This document shows positions 24,589 through 40,111 of a stretch of 51,929 bases of DNA, in pieces. The notes under the pieces were generated by a model, which was not told where the DNA came from, searched no databases, and was given only the letters and a program-made list of their open reading frames with translations. Each line of letters opens with the position of its first letter. Position 1 is the stretch's first letter. The DNA lies in contig NZ_FOZX01000016.1 in the NCBI RefSeq assembly GCF_900116135.1, positions 1-51,929 on the forward strand, in the 5' to 3' direction. This stretch comes from Saccharopolyspora flava (GTDB lineage: Bacteria > Actinomycetota > Actinomycetes > Mycobacteriales > Pseudonocardiaceae). Position numbers and translations under genes: made by a program.

Positions 24589-25974
24589 TCAGCGCCCCGC
24601 CGCGACCGGTTCTCGTTGCGGCGCCACGACTTCCGTCACCCGCAGCGCGAGCAGCACCCCGACGACCGCGAACCCGGCCGAGGTCAGCATCGCCAGGTGG
24701 TAGGAGCCCAGGCCCGGGCCCGCGGCGGCGAGCACGCTGGCCGTGATGGCCACGCCGAGCGCCGAACCGACCTGCCGCTGCACGTTGAACAGCGTCGACG
24801 CGCCGCCGGTGTCGGTCTTGTCGATGGTGCTGAACGCGATCACCTGGAGCTCGGCCGTGGCGGCCCCGACGAAGAAACCGGAGGCCAGCTGGACGAACGC
24901 GGCCAGCCACGCGTCGTGCGGTCCGATGGCGTTCATCAGCGCGAACGAGACCGCCGCGCCCAGCATCGCCACCGAGATCAGCAGCCGCGGCCCGAACCGG
25001 CGGTGCGCCCAGGCGACCAGCTGCGAGGCGATCATCAGACCGACCGCCTTCGGCAGCGTCACCAGGCCCGTCTCCCACGCCGAAGCGCCCAGCTCCACCT
25101 GGTACATCAGCGTGAACCCGTAGAGCGTGCCGAGGAATCCGACCAGGCAGGTGAACAGGATCAGGCTCGCCCGGCGGAAGTGGTCGTCGGCGAACAGCCG
25201 CAGGTCGAGCATCGGTTGCTCGGTGCGCAGCTGGGACCGCACCAGCAGGCCCAGCAGCACGAGCCCGGCCGCACCGGCGCACCAGCTCAGCGCCGCCGAC
25301 GTCCCGCTCGCGATGCCTTCGAGGCTGAAGACCACCAGTCCGAGACCCGGTGCGGCGAGCGCGAAACCGCGCAGGTCGAAGCGCTTGTCCGGCGCCTCCA
25401 CGTGCTCGCGCAGCAGCAGCGCGCCGAAGACCAGCGCGGCCAGGCCGATCGGCAGGTTCACGAAGAACCCCCACCGCCAGGTCAGGTGCTCGACGAAGAA
25501 CCCGCCCAGCACCGGTCCCAGCGCGGGCGCGACCGCCGTCGGCAGCAGCAGCACCCGGGACAGCCGGATCCGCTCGGCAGGCGGGTAGGCGCGGAACAGC
25601 AGCGTCAGCGCGACCGGGCTCATCACCCCGCCGCCCGCGCCCTGCAGCACCCGCGCCAGGGTCAGCTGCAGCAGGTCACCGGAGAACCCGCACAGCGCCG
25701 AGGCGAGCACGAACGTCCCGAACGCGGCCAGGAACACGCGTTTCGTGCCGAAGCGGTCGCCGAGCCAGCCCGAGATCGGGATGCACACCGCGAGGCTCAC
25801 CAGGTAGCCGACGTTGACCGCCGACGCCGAGCTCGCCGACACCGAGAAGTCCTCGACCAGCGCGGGAAGCGCCACGTTGACGATCGTGGCGTCCATGCCG
25901 TTCATGAACATCGCCGCGACGTAGCAGACGCACACCGCCACCTGCGGGTTCACCCGCCGCACCGCGGTGACCAT
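24589..25974 (-). CDS. MFS exporter, DHA2 (EmrB/QacA) family, likely siderophore export
   Basis: This is a 461-aa protein with about 14 membrane helices. The N-terminal NGMDATIVNVALPALVEDF and GWLGDRFGTKRVFL are the DHA2 motifs D1 and A, and LQGAGGGVMSPVALTL is motif C. The family exports small molecules by proton antiport. In this cluster the natural cargo is the newly made siderophore. Its ATG overlaps the mbtH stop by one base (TGATG), so it is coupled to the NRPS transcript. Confidence 0.85.
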   Translation of the reverse strand: MVTAVRRVNPQVAVCVCYVAAMFMNGMDATIVNVALPALVEDFSVSASSASAVNVGYLVSLAVCIPISGWLGDRFGTKRVFLAAFGTFVLASALCGFSGDLLQLTLARVLQGAGGGVMSPVALTLLFRAYPPAERIRLSRVLLLPTAVAPALGPVLGGFFVEHLTWRWGFFVNLPIGLAALVFGALLLREHVEAPDKRFDLRGFALAAPGLGLVVFSLEGIASGTSAALSWCAGAAGLVLLGLLVRSQLRTEQPMLDLRLFADDHFRRASLILFTCLVGFLGTLYGFTLMYQVELGASAWETGLVTLPKAVGLMIASQLVAWAHRRFGPRLLISVAMLGAAVSFALMNAIGPHDAWLAAFVQLASGFFVGAATAELQVIAFSTIDKTDTGGASTLFNVQRQVGSALGVAITASVLAAAGPGLGSYHLAMLTSAGFAVVGVLLALRVTEVVAPQREPVAAGR

Positions 25975-26162
25975 CAGCGGGCCGGCCGCATGTCGGTCCA
26001 GTGCACCTCGATGTGATCGACGCAGGACTGCCGGTCGGTCGGCCCGTGCGCGACGGTCCACCCGGCGGGCACCTCGATCGCGGCCGGCCACAGCGAGTAC
26101 TGGTCCTGATCGTTGATCAGGGCGTAGTACTGCGCGTCCGGATCCTCGAACGGGTTGGTCAT
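25974..26162 (-). CDS. MbtH-like protein (NRPS adenylation partner)
   Basis: This 62-aa protein has all MbtH family marks: NDQDQYSLWP, PAGWTVAHGP and the terminal motif CVDHIEVHWTDMRP. MbtH proteins bind A domains and are needed for their folding or activity. Here the partner is the NRPS encoded 82 bp upstream on the same strand. The ATG at 26162 has ggaggaa at ideal spacing; a longer in-frame reading from 26210 lacks one. The stop codon overlaps the exporter start. Confidence 0.95.
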   Translation of the reverse strand: MTNPFEDPDAQYYALINDQDQYSLWPAAIEVPAGWTVAHGPTDRQSCVDHIEVHWTDMRPAR

Positions 26163-26244
26163 CGGTTCGTTCCTCCTCGCGTTCACCCTCGACTCGACAT
26201 CCCCGAACACCTCCCGGCGAGACCCCGCCCGGAGGAAACCGGGG

Positions 26245-33288
<7,044 letters not shown>

Positions 33289-33310
33289 TGCTCTCCCCAC
33301 GATCAACAAG

Positions 33311-33329
33311 GTAAGTAAGGCTAACCTTA
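33311..33329. promoter_or_regulatory. Iron box upstream of NRPS
   Basis: The sequence gtaagtaaggctaacctta matches the IdeR/DmdR1 consensus TTAGGTTAGGCTAACCTAA well, with the right half (GGCTAACCT) perfect. It lies 23 bp before the NRPS start codon. Confidence 0.85.
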
Positions 33330-33380
33330 GTCAAGATTCGATCGCGAGTACACCCGCACACCGGACCGCCTGACGTGGGG

Positions 33381-34733
33381 CTACTCACCCGGGCGTGCGA
33401 ACACCATCAGCGCGGAGTTCTTGTTCGGCAAGCCGACCTCGGCCGCCTGGACGAAGCCCGCCTTGCCGAACGCGCCCACCGAGGCTCCATTGTGGACATT
33501 CGGCTCGGCCACCACGTTCCGGCACGCCGGGTCCGCGGCGAGCAGTCCGCGCGCGACCGCGCCGAGCAGCTCCGATCCCACGCCCTTGCCGATCGCGTCC
33601 GGCTCGCCGATGGCGATGTGCGCGCCCAGGTCGTGCGGGGCGTGCGGGTAGCAGCGGGCCAGCTTGTCCCGCTGCACCCGGTAGAGCTCCAGGTAGCCGA
33701 TGTCGCGCCCGTCGCGCGCCACCACGCACGGCACCGAGTGCTCGCCGGCCAGCTGGGTGGCGAGCTCGTCGCGCCACCGCTCCAGCGGCCAGTCCTGGTT
33801 CCAGTTGACCGCGACGTGCTCGCGGTTCATCCAGCGGTGCACCAGGGCGACGTCCGGGCCGCCGTCCTCGCCGGTGATCGCCACCGGCCGCAACGCCCAG
33901 CCCTCGCCCAGCTCCGGCAGCGGCACCCCGGGCACCTCGGCCGGGTCGTCGAGGCGCAGCGGGTTGCGGCGCTCGAAGCGAACCGGCCGCACCCGCACCG
34001 CGCCCGATTCGTCGCGGTAGCGCAGCCCCGAGCCGTTGAGCGCGGCGAGATCGGTCAGCGTCGGGCCGGTCAGCCAGCGCTCGACCAGCCCGGCGACCTG
34101 CGAGTGCTGCTCGGCGATGCCGCCGAGCCGCTTGGCCAGCTCCGCCAGCAGGTACTCCTCGTGCACCACGCCGCGCCTGCCCAGCAGGCCGATGACCACC
34201 AGCACGCCCCGGGTCAGCAGTCGCGCGGTGAGCTCGTCCCGGTCGGCGCCGTCGAACGCGAGCACCTCCGGCAGCATCCGCTCCTCGACGTGCCGGGTCA
34301 GCCAGCGCTGGGCCTCGGCGGCGTTGGACAGCTGACGGCCCACGGCCACCAGGTCGTCGCGCAGCGGCAGCGGGTCGACCTCGCGGCGCGGCAGCGCGTC
34401 CAACAGCCAGTCGACCAGCGTGCCGGACTCCGGCCGGTTGATCGGGGCCTCGGCCCGCGAGCGCGCCCGCGCGTCGGCCGAGCAAGCGGCGGCCAGCAGC
34501 GCCGGATCCGCCGAGACCAGCGTCCGGCCCTCGTCGTCGAGCACACCGATCGACCCGAACCCGTGCGCGCCCGTCGGGGAGTCGTAGACGACGTCGGCGT
34601 GCAGCGACAGCGGTCCGATCGTCAGCCGCAGCGGCCCTTCGGCGACCGGCGTGTGCGTCTCGGCCAGCCAGCGCCGCAGCAGCACCGAGGCCCGTTGGTG
34701 CTGTCGCCCGACCAGGTCGGCTCCCTGAGACAC
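33381..34733 (-). CDS. GNAT siderophore acyltransferase with long N-terminal domain
   Basis: This is a 450-aa protein. Residues about 290-450 are an IucB/RhbD/MbtK-type GNAT domain (PF13523-like): VHRWMNREHVAVNWNQDW, IGYLELYRVQRDKL, PHDLGAHIAIGEPDAIGKGV and NVVAEPNVHNGASVGAFGKA. These enzymes acylate an N-hydroxylated amine, here probably N5-hydroxyornithine, to give a hydroxamate. Residues 1-280 are mostly helical and unassigned, and are much longer than the usual N-terminal half. I prefer the GTG at 34733, with gaggggag upstream, to the ATG at 34760, which has no ribosome binding site and abuts the iron box. It is the first gene of the cluster. Confidence 0.8.
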   Translation of the reverse strand: MSQGADLVGRQHQRASVLLRRWLAETHTPVAEGPLRLTIGPLSLHADVVYDSPTGAHGFGSIGVLDDEGRTLVSADPALLAAACSADARARSRAEAPINRPESGTLVDWLLDALPRREVDPLPLRDDLVAVGRQLSNAAEAQRWLTRHVEERMLPEVLAFDGADRDELTARLLTRGVLVVIGLLGRRGVVHEEYLLAELAKRLGGIAEQHSQVAGLVERWLTGPTLTDLAALNGSGLRYRDESGAVRVRPVRFERRNPLRLDDPAEVPGVPLPELGEGWALRPVAITGEDGGPDVALVHRWMNREHVAVNWNQDWPLERWRDELATQLAGEHSVPCVVARDGRDIGYLELYRVQRDKLARCYPHAPHDLGAHIAIGEPDAIGKGVGSELLGAVARGLLAADPACRNVVAEPNVHNGASVGAFGKAGFVQAAEVGLPNKNSALMVFARPGE

Positions 34734-34765
34734 GCCGCGCTCCCCTCGATCCGTGAACATCTTTG

Positions 34766-34784
34766 TAAGCGGAGCCTAACCTAA
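34766..34784. promoter_or_regulatory. Iron box upstream of acyltransferase
   Basis: The sequence taagcggagcctaacctaa has a perfect right half (CCTAACCTAA) of the IdeR/DmdR1 box and a partial left half. It lies 33 bp before the GTG start of the acyltransferase, the first gene of the siderophore cluster. Confidence 0.75.
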
Positions 34785-35038
34785 GCACTTGATCGGGCGA
34801 TAGAGCGTCACCCGGCGATGGCGGACCGACGGCAACGACCGGGCGATCCGATCGCCCTCGTTCCGGCGTGCACTGTGGACAGATGCGTGCCAACATCTCC
34901 GGACGCGGCAAGCCGAACGACCCGATTGATCAACACCTGATCCGGTGATGATCGTTGTGTCTCGCTGGGCGTTGCCCGAACATCCGCCCTACTCTCCGAA
35001 ACATCGAATGGGCCTACCGTCCGGAGAGGAGATCACCC

Positions 35039-35977
35039 ATGGATGACGCCGACGCAGTCGTGCCGCTCCGGCCGGGTTTCGACATCCAGGTCCGCGGTTT
35101 CAGCCGCCATCAGGTCATCGAGCACATCGAGGTCCTGGAAGATCAGCTGCGCATGGTCACCATCGACCGCAACGAAGCGGTCCGGCTCAACAACGACCTG
35201 CGCAAGCTCTGCGACGACACCCGCCGCAGCCTGGACCAGGCCGAGCAGCGCCTCAAGAGCATCGAGAACTCCGACACCGGCCTGCCCGCCGCCTCGCAGC
35301 GGGTGCAGAACATGCTCGCCATCGCCGAGGACGAGGTCCAGACGCTGCGCGATCAGGCCAAGCGCCAGGCCGAGATCATCCGCGGCACCGCCGAGACCGA
35401 GGCCCGCGCGCTGATCAGCGAGGCCGAACAGGCCGCCTCCGAGCTCCGCGACGAGTGCAACGAGCTCGTCACCGACGTCGAGTCGCGCCGCGCCACGCTG
35501 CAGCGCGAGCACGAGCAGAAGATCAGCGAGCAGCGCACCCGCGAGTACCGGATGCGGCAGGAGATCCGCAACGAGTACAAGAAGGTCGTCGGCGACGCCC
35601 AGGAGGAGGCCGACGCGCTGATCTCTGAGACCCGCAGGCAGTGCGGGCAGTGGGACGCCGAATCGGAGCAGATGCGGCTGGAAGCCCTCGAGGAGATCCG
35701 CGTCGAGCGGCAGCGGCTGGAGGAGCTGCGCAGCTCGGTGCTGCAGGCGATGGACAACGCCAAGCGCGTCCTCGACGAGTCCGCCGCGAACCTGCGCACC
35801 ACGACCGACACCCCCGACGCGGCCGAGGCCGAGGGACCGGTCGAGACCGACGGGCGCCGGTTGCAGGAGGTCACGCTGCCCGAGCAGCGCGACGACGTGC
35901 AGACCTACACGATCCCGATCGAGCCGCAGCACACCACCAACGGAGCCGCCCAGGCTCCCGGTGCTCGGCAGAACTGA
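35039..35977 (+). CDS. DivIVA/Wag31-like coiled-coil protein
   Basis: This is a 312-aa protein. Residues 10-50 look like a DivIVA N-terminal segment (FDIQVRGFSRHQVIEHI, then a short helix). A long coiled coil follows (about 50-270: LRDQAKRQAEIIRGTAETEA, LISETRRQCGQW, EEIRVERQRLEELR), and then a disordered tail. Actinobacterial relatives organise polar growth and cell-wall synthesis or appear as so-called cellulose-binding proteins. The ATG at 35039 has ggagaggag upstream. The next genes encode a small membrane protein and a pyruvyl transferase, which suggests envelope work. Confidence 0.75.
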   Translation: MDDADAVVPLRPGFDIQVRGFSRHQVIEHIEVLEDQLRMVTIDRNEAVRLNNDLRKLCDDTRRSLDQAEQRLKSIENSDTGLPAASQRVQNMLAIAEDEVQTLRDQAKRQAEIIRGTAETEARALISEAEQAASELRDECNELVTDVESRRATLQREHEQKISEQRTREYRMRQEIRNEYKKVVGDAQEEADALISETRRQCGQWDAESEQMRLEALEEIRVERQRLEELRSSVLQAMDNAKRVLDESAANLRTTTDTPDAAEAEGPVETDGRRLQEVTLPEQRDDVQTYTIPIEPQHTTNGAAQAPGARQN

Positions 35978-36014
35978 CAGCGCTCGGCAGAGAGCCTGAT
36001 CCCGGAGGCGGCTG

Positions 36015-36410
36015 GTGGAAATGCTGGTTCTGATGTTCGTGTGCGGTCTGGCCGTGGCCACGCTGGTGTTCTGGCCGCTGCTGCACCGCGCGCAGCGCAA
36101 GGCGGCCGAGACCCAGCAGCCGGAGGCGGCCCCGCGCGGCAAGCACGCGCTGGGCGCCGCCGCTGCCCCCGCCGCGGGAACCGAGACCGCCGAGAAGACC
36201 GAGGGCGAGGGCGAGAAGACCGACCGCGAGGGCGAGCCCACGCAGCCGGTGAAGATCGACGAGGCGATCGCGCCGCAGCCGCGCGAGCCCGAGCCGATGG
36301 TGATGCCGGAGATCCCGACCGACATCTTCGAGGCCCGCTACCAGGCCAAGTTCAACCGCTCCAAGCGCCGCCTGGAGCGCCTGCGCTCGGAGATCAGCAA
36401 GGCCGGCTGA
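36015..36410 (+). CDS. Small membrane-anchored protein with acidic linker
   Basis: This is a 131-aa protein from a GTG with ggagg six bases upstream. An N-terminal membrane helix (MLVLMFVCGLAVATLVFWPL) is followed by an Ala/Glu/Thr-rich cytoplasmic linker and a basic C-terminal helix (ARYQAKFNRSKRRLERLR). I recognise no family. It lies 37 bp after the DivIVA-like gene and is probably co-transcribed, so it could tether that filament protein or another partner to the membrane. Confidence 0.6.
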   Translation: MEMLVLMFVCGLAVATLVFWPLLHRAQRKAAETQQPEAAPRGKHALGAAAAPAAGTETAEKTEGEGEKTDREGEPTQPVKIDEAIAPQPREPEPMVMPEIPTDIFEARYQAKFNRSKRRLERLRSEISKAG

Positions 36411-36508
36411 CCCGACCGCGATCCTGTGCGGTGCGAGGATGGTACGGGTGTTTTGCCGGTTGCTAGGTTCGTGAGCGGACCTCGCAACCTACGGCTGGAG
36501 CCTCCTTG

Positions 36509-37627
36509 GTGAACACCCCGAACCGGATATACCTCGTCGCCACCACCGGACACCCCAACTACGGCGACGAGCTGATCGCCGCGGCGTGGCTCAAGCACCT
36601 CGCGAAGGTCGCTCCTCGCAGCGAGGTCTGGATCGACTGCCCCAACCCCGGCCCCAGCTCGGTGATGCTCGCCGACCTGCACCCCAACGTCCGGTTCACC
36701 GACACGTTCTGGCGGTTGTGCTGGGAGGCCCCGGAAACCGAGCCGTGGGCCGTGGCGGCCTTCGTGCAGCACGCGATCCACAACCCCGGCCTGGCGCCGC
36801 GCTGGGTCGCCGGCATCGAGCTCGCCGCCCGGATGGACCTGTTCCACGTGATCGGCGGCGGCTTCATCAACGGCATCTGGCCCCGCCACATCGGCCTGCT
36901 CGCGGCCACCGCCGCGGCCGCCCACCGCTCCGGCGGGCGCGCGGTGATGACCGGCCAGGGCCTGTCCCCGGTCCCGGCGGGTGCCGAGCCGCTGCTGCGC
37001 AGCCTGGCCGAGCAGTTCGAGATCGTCGACGTCCGCGACGAACCGTCGGAGGCGATGCTGGTCAACGCCTCCGCCACCGGCGACGACATGTTCTTCGGCA
37101 TCGAGCCCGGCCTGTTCCGCACCGGCGACGACGACGTCCGCGACGTCATGATCTGCATGCAGTCGGACCTGCTGGACGAGACGGTGCCCGCGCTGGCCGG
37201 ATTCCTGCTCGACACGCTGCGCGAGTGGAAGGTCGCCCCGGAGCAGGTGGCGTTCGTGGAGGGCATCCCGCGTGCCGACCGCGAGGTCTTCGCGCTGGTC
37301 GAGCACGACCTGCCGGGCGCCCGGTTCCACGCCTTCGACGAGATCATGCGCAAGGGCCTGCCCGCAAAGCCCGGGCAGCGGTGGCTGTCGACCCGGTTCC
37401 ACCTGCACCTGCTGGCCGCCGCGGCCGGGGCCAGCGGCGTCGCCGTGTCGATCAACTCCGGCTACTACACCAACAAGCACCGGTCGTTGATCGAGCGCGG
37501 TTCGGGCTGGCAGCTGAGCGAGGGCCTGCAGATCCCGGCGAGTCCGAGCGGGGGCGGGTTCAGCACCGCCGGGCTGCGCGAGCTGCAGAAGCGCAAGTCG
37601 GCGCTGGCCCGGGCCATCTACGGCTGA
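36509..37627 (+). CDS. Polysaccharide pyruvyl transferase family protein
   Basis: This is a 372-aa protein of the PF04230 family, which adds pyruvyl ketals to cell-surface glycans or handles similar sugar substrates. Family marks are the N-terminal YLVATTGHPNYGDELIAAAW, the central FHVIGGGFINGIWP, and the C-terminal RWLSTRFHLHLLAAAAGASG. I took the GTG at 36509, with ggag eight bases upstream. It follows the DivIVA-like and membrane-protein genes on the same strand. Its 3' end overlaps the convergent small gene by 10 bp. Confidence 0.82.
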   Translation: MNTPNRIYLVATTGHPNYGDELIAAAWLKHLAKVAPRSEVWIDCPNPGPSSVMLADLHPNVRFTDTFWRLCWEAPETEPWAVAAFVQHAIHNPGLAPRWVAGIELAARMDLFHVIGGGFINGIWPRHIGLLAATAAAAHRSGGRAVMTGQGLSPVPAGAEPLLRSLAEQFEIVDVRDEPSEAMLVNASATGDDMFFGIEPGLFRTGDDDVRDVMICMQSDLLDETVPALAGFLLDTLREWKVAPEQVAFVEGIPRADREVFALVEHDLPGARFHAFDEIMRKGLPAKPGQRWLSTRFHLHLLAAAAGASGVAVSINSGYYTNKHRSLIERGSGWQLSEGLQIPASPSGGGFSTAGLRELQKRKSALARAIYG

Positions 37628-37920
37628 GCGACCCGCTCGGTCTCGGCGTGGGCGGTGTCGGCGGGCGCGGTGTCATCGGACGCGGTGTCGGCCGACGGGA
37701 GGGCTTCCTCCGGCGTGCGGGCCTCGGGGATCTCGCACGCCGGCTCCTCGACCGGATCCGGCCAGATCCGGGGCGCCTCGGTGATCTCGGGTCCCAGCTC
37801 GGCCTTCTCGGATTCGGCCTTCTCGGGTCGGGTCTCGCTGCGGCGGTCGGCGATGTAGAACGGCGCGGCCGCCAGGATCGGGACCGACATGCCGATGAAC
37901 ACGATCAGAAGAGAACTCAC
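37618..37920 (-). CDS. Small single-pass membrane protein
   Basis: This is a 100-aa protein starting at a GTG. One N-terminal membrane helix (LLIVFIGMSVPILAAAPFYI) is followed by a strongly acidic, Pro/Glu/Ala/Thr-rich cytoplasmic or extracytoplasmic tail with no predicted fold. I recognise no family. Convergent overlap with the pyruvyl transferase gene (10 bp) is its only clear context. The ribosome binding site is weak (ggag at spacing of about 10). Confidence 0.5.
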   Translation of the reverse strand: MSSLLIVFIGMSVPILAAAPFYIADRRSETRPEKAESEKAELGPEITEAPRIWPDPVEEPACEIPEARTPEEALPSADTASDDTAPADTAHAETERVAQP

Positions 37921-38140
37921 TGCCCCGGGACTCCATCCACGCCTGAAGAACGACCGCCCCTGAATGCCCAGCTCGAACAGGGGTTTCGCCCAGGATGTCG
38001 TTGTGTCGCGCGCTTCGTTAACAGCACAAGATCGTGACCCGTATCACAACGCGAATCACGCTTGTGAGTTATCCGAAGAGGACGACGACCCACCACTCCG
38101 GATGAGCCGCCGTCAGCGCGAGCGAGACGCGAAATCCTTG

Positions 38141-38851
38141 TCAGGCAAGGAATTTCGCGGTCGGCCAGCTCTCCTTGACCCAGGCGCTGTTCCAGAACAG
38201 CCACTCGTACTCGGTCGCGCGGGTGAACGCGGCGAACATCTGCTCCCGCGTCGCCTCGTCGGCGCGCGCCGCGACCTTGTCGGTGAGCTCGCGCGCCGAC
38301 AGCACGGCCTCGGCGAACTCGTCGTCGGCGTAGGTGGTGATCCACGCCTTGTACGGGTGGTTCTCGATGTCGCCGGTCGCGTCCAGGATCGTGCTGCCGA
38401 CGTGCTGGTAGACCCAGAAGCACGGCAGGATCGCCGCCAGCAGCACCGGGTAGGACTCGGTCAGCGCGCAGGCCCGCAGGTACGAGGTGTAGCCCAGGCA
38501 CGACGGCGAGGTGTCGATCCCGGCGATCTCCTCGTCGGTCAGGCCGAACTCCTCGACGTAGCCGGCGTGCAGCCGCCGCTCCTCGACCAGCGCGCCCTGC
38601 GCGGCACCCGCCAGGAACGCCGCGTCCGCGGCGTCATCGGCGCGGGCCGCCGCGGCCGACAGCGCCTGCGCGAAGCCGACCAGGTAGCGGGCGTCCTGGA
38701 CGATGTAGAAGGCGAAGACGTCCCGCTGCAGGCTGCCGTCGGCGAGCGCGACGTTGAACGGGTGGTCCTCGATCGCCTTCTGGAGCCCGGCGGTGCGCTC
38801 CCACGCCTCGGCGCAGAAACCCCCGGCGGGCGGTGCGGGCAAGGTGCTCAT
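38141..38851 (-). CDS. tenA: TenA-family thiaminase II / aminopyrimidine aminohydrolase
   Basis: This 236-aa TenA-fold protein hydrolyses aminopyrimidine breakdown products so that the pyrimidine half of thiamine can be salvaged. The catalytic cysteine (Cys144) sits in LPCFWVYQHVG and the conserved glutamate in ATEYEWLFWN (about Glu216). The length is typical. It is the second gene after thiD on the riboswitch-controlled transcript, but the 102-bp gap between them contains the second 64-bp palindromic repeat, which may uncouple or attenuate its expression. Confidence 0.88.
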   Translation of the reverse strand: MSTLPAPPAGGFCAEAWERTAGLQKAIEDHPFNVALADGSLQRDVFAFYIVQDARYLVGFAQALSAAAARADDAADAAFLAGAAQGALVEERRLHAGYVEEFGLTDEEIAGIDTSPSCLGYTSYLRACALTESYPVLLAAILPCFWVYQHVGSTILDATGDIENHPYKAWITTYADDEFAEAVLSARELTDKVAARADEATREQMFAAFTRATEYEWLFWNSAWVKESWPTAKFLA

Positions 38852-38889
38852 GAAAACCCTCGCAGAGATCGGTGGGTCCGGGAGTCGGA

Positions 38890-38953
38890 CAGTTTTAGCC
38901 AGAACTGTCCATGATCAAATTCCGAAATGTCCGGTCAATTATGGCTAAAACTG
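38890..38953 (-). repeat. 64-bp palindromic repeat, copy 2 (MITE-like)
   Basis: This copy has the same length and the same ends (CAGTTTTAGCCA and TTATGGCTAAAACTG) as 15436-15499, in inverse orientation, with 54 of 64 positions identical. It starts at the base immediately after the thiD stop codon in the direction of transcription and ends 38 bp before tenA. In RNA it would fold into a stem of about 15 bp. Confidence 0.75.
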
Positions 38954-39751
38954 TCACCACCAGCGGTGGAAGTGGTGCACCGGACCGTGACCCCGGCCCA
39001 CGTCGAGGCGCTCCGAGGCGCGGAGGGCGTCGGTGAGGTACTGCTTGGCCTCGCGGACCGCCTCCAGCCAGTCCGCGCGCTGCGGGCGCAGCGCCGCGAT
39101 CGCCGCCGAGAGCGTGCAGCCGGTGCCGTGATCGTTGGTGGTGGCCACCCGCTCGCTGCTGAGGAACTCGGCCAGCCCGTCGCCGTGGAGCAGGTCGACG
39201 CTGGTCTCGCCGTCGAGGTGCCCGCCCTTGAGCAGCACCTGCTTGGCGCCCAGCCCCGCCAGCCGCTCGGCCTGCGCAGGCATCTGCTCGGGAGAGGCGA
39301 TCTCGGCCTCGCCGAGCAGGTCGGCGGCCTCCGGCAGGTTCGGCGTGATCAGGTCCACCCGCGGCAGCAGCTCATCGCGCAGCGCTCCGACGGCCTCCGG
39401 CGCCAGCAGCCGGTCGCCGCTCTTGGCGACCATGACCGGGTCCAGCACCACGAACCGCGGCGCGTAGCGGTCCAGCACGGCCGCGACCGCGCGGATGACC
39501 TCGGCGTTGGCCAGCATGCCGATCTTGACCGCGTCCACCCGGACGTCGTCGAGCAGCGTCACCAGCTGGTCGGTGATGAAGTCCGGCGGGACCTCCTGCA
39601 CCCGGCTCACCCCGGTCGTGGTCTGCGCGACCAGCGCGGTGATCACCGACATGCCGTAGGCGCCGTTGGCGGAGAAGGCCTTGAGATCGGCCTGGATACC
39701 GGCACCACCGCTCGGGTCGGTCCCGGCGATGGTCAGCACGTTGGGGGCCAT
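38954..39751 (-). CDS. thiD: Hydroxymethylpyrimidine/phosphomethylpyrimidine kinase
   Basis: This 265-aa ribokinase-fold enzyme phosphorylates HMP and then HMP-P in thiamine synthesis. Motifs are [20 protein letters not shown] near the N terminus, [11 protein letters not shown] in the middle, and the anion-hole [18 protein letters not shown] with its catalytic Asp. It ends in the usual HHFHRWW. The ATG is five bases after the TPP riboswitch, whose last strand (ggaggga) is also the ribosome binding site. tenA follows on the same strand. Confidence 0.95.
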   Translation of the reverse strand: MAPNVLTIAGTDPSGGAGIQADLKAFSANGAYGMSVITALVAQTTTGVSRVQEVPPDFITDQLVTLLDDVRVDAVKIGMLANAEVIRAVAAVLDRYAPRFVVLDPVMVAKSGDRLLAPEAVGALRDELLPRVDLITPNLPEAADLLGEAEIASPEQMPAQAERLAGLGAKQVLLKGGHLDGETSVDLLHGDGLAEFLSSERVATTNDHGTGCTLSAAIAALRPQRADWLEAVREAKQYLTDALRASERLDVGRGHGPVHHFHRWW

Positions 39752-39755
39752 GACG

Positions 39756-39830
39756 TCCCTCCGCTAGTACGAGCTAGGTCAGGTTCAACGGGTCTGTTCT
39801 CAGCCCCGGCCAGGGGCACCCCGCGTCACT
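39756..39830 (-). ncRNA. TPP riboswitch (thi box)
   Basis: On the reverse strand the conserved elements appear in order: gcggggtgccc, ggctgagaacagaccc, gttgaacctgacctag, and tagcggaggga. The last element contains the Shine-Dalgarno sequence of thiD, whose ATG is five bases on, so ligand binding should block translation initiation by sequestration. Confidence 0.95.
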
Positions 39831-39874
39831 GGCACCAACCTAACAACCCAGGGCAACCCCCGGTCCCGCGCGGT

Positions 39875-40111
39875 TCAGTCGATCAGCCCGAGCACCTGGC
39901 CGACGCTGAGCACCTCCCCCGCCCGCACCTGGTGCCACACCGTCCCGGTGGCCAGCGCCCGCACCCGGATCCCGGGGGCATCGGCCTCGGCGGGCCGCAG
40001 CTCGGCCAGCGGCTGCCCCGCCCGCACCCGGCTGCCGTCGGGCACCAGCCACCGCACCACCACCCAGCGGTCCGGGCCGGGCCGCGCGCCCGGCAGGTGC
40101 AGATCGGTCAT
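39875..40111 (-). CDS. Lipoyl/biotinyl-like domain protein lacking the modified lysine
   Basis: This is a 78-aa protein with the hammerhead pattern of a single lipoyl/biotinyl domain: WVVVRWLVPDGSRVRAGQPL, then RVRALATGTVWHQVRAGEVL and VGQVLGLID. At the turn where a DK or MK motif carries the cofactor it reads RPAEADAPG with no lysine, so it cannot be modified in the usual way. I took the ATG at 40111. It may be a decayed E2 fragment or a structural domain. It lies upstream of the riboswitch in the same direction. Confidence 0.55.
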   Translation of the reverse strand: MTDLHLPGARPGPDRWVVVRWLVPDGSRVRAGQPLAELRPAEADAPGIRVRALATGTVWHQVRAGEVLSVGQVLGLID

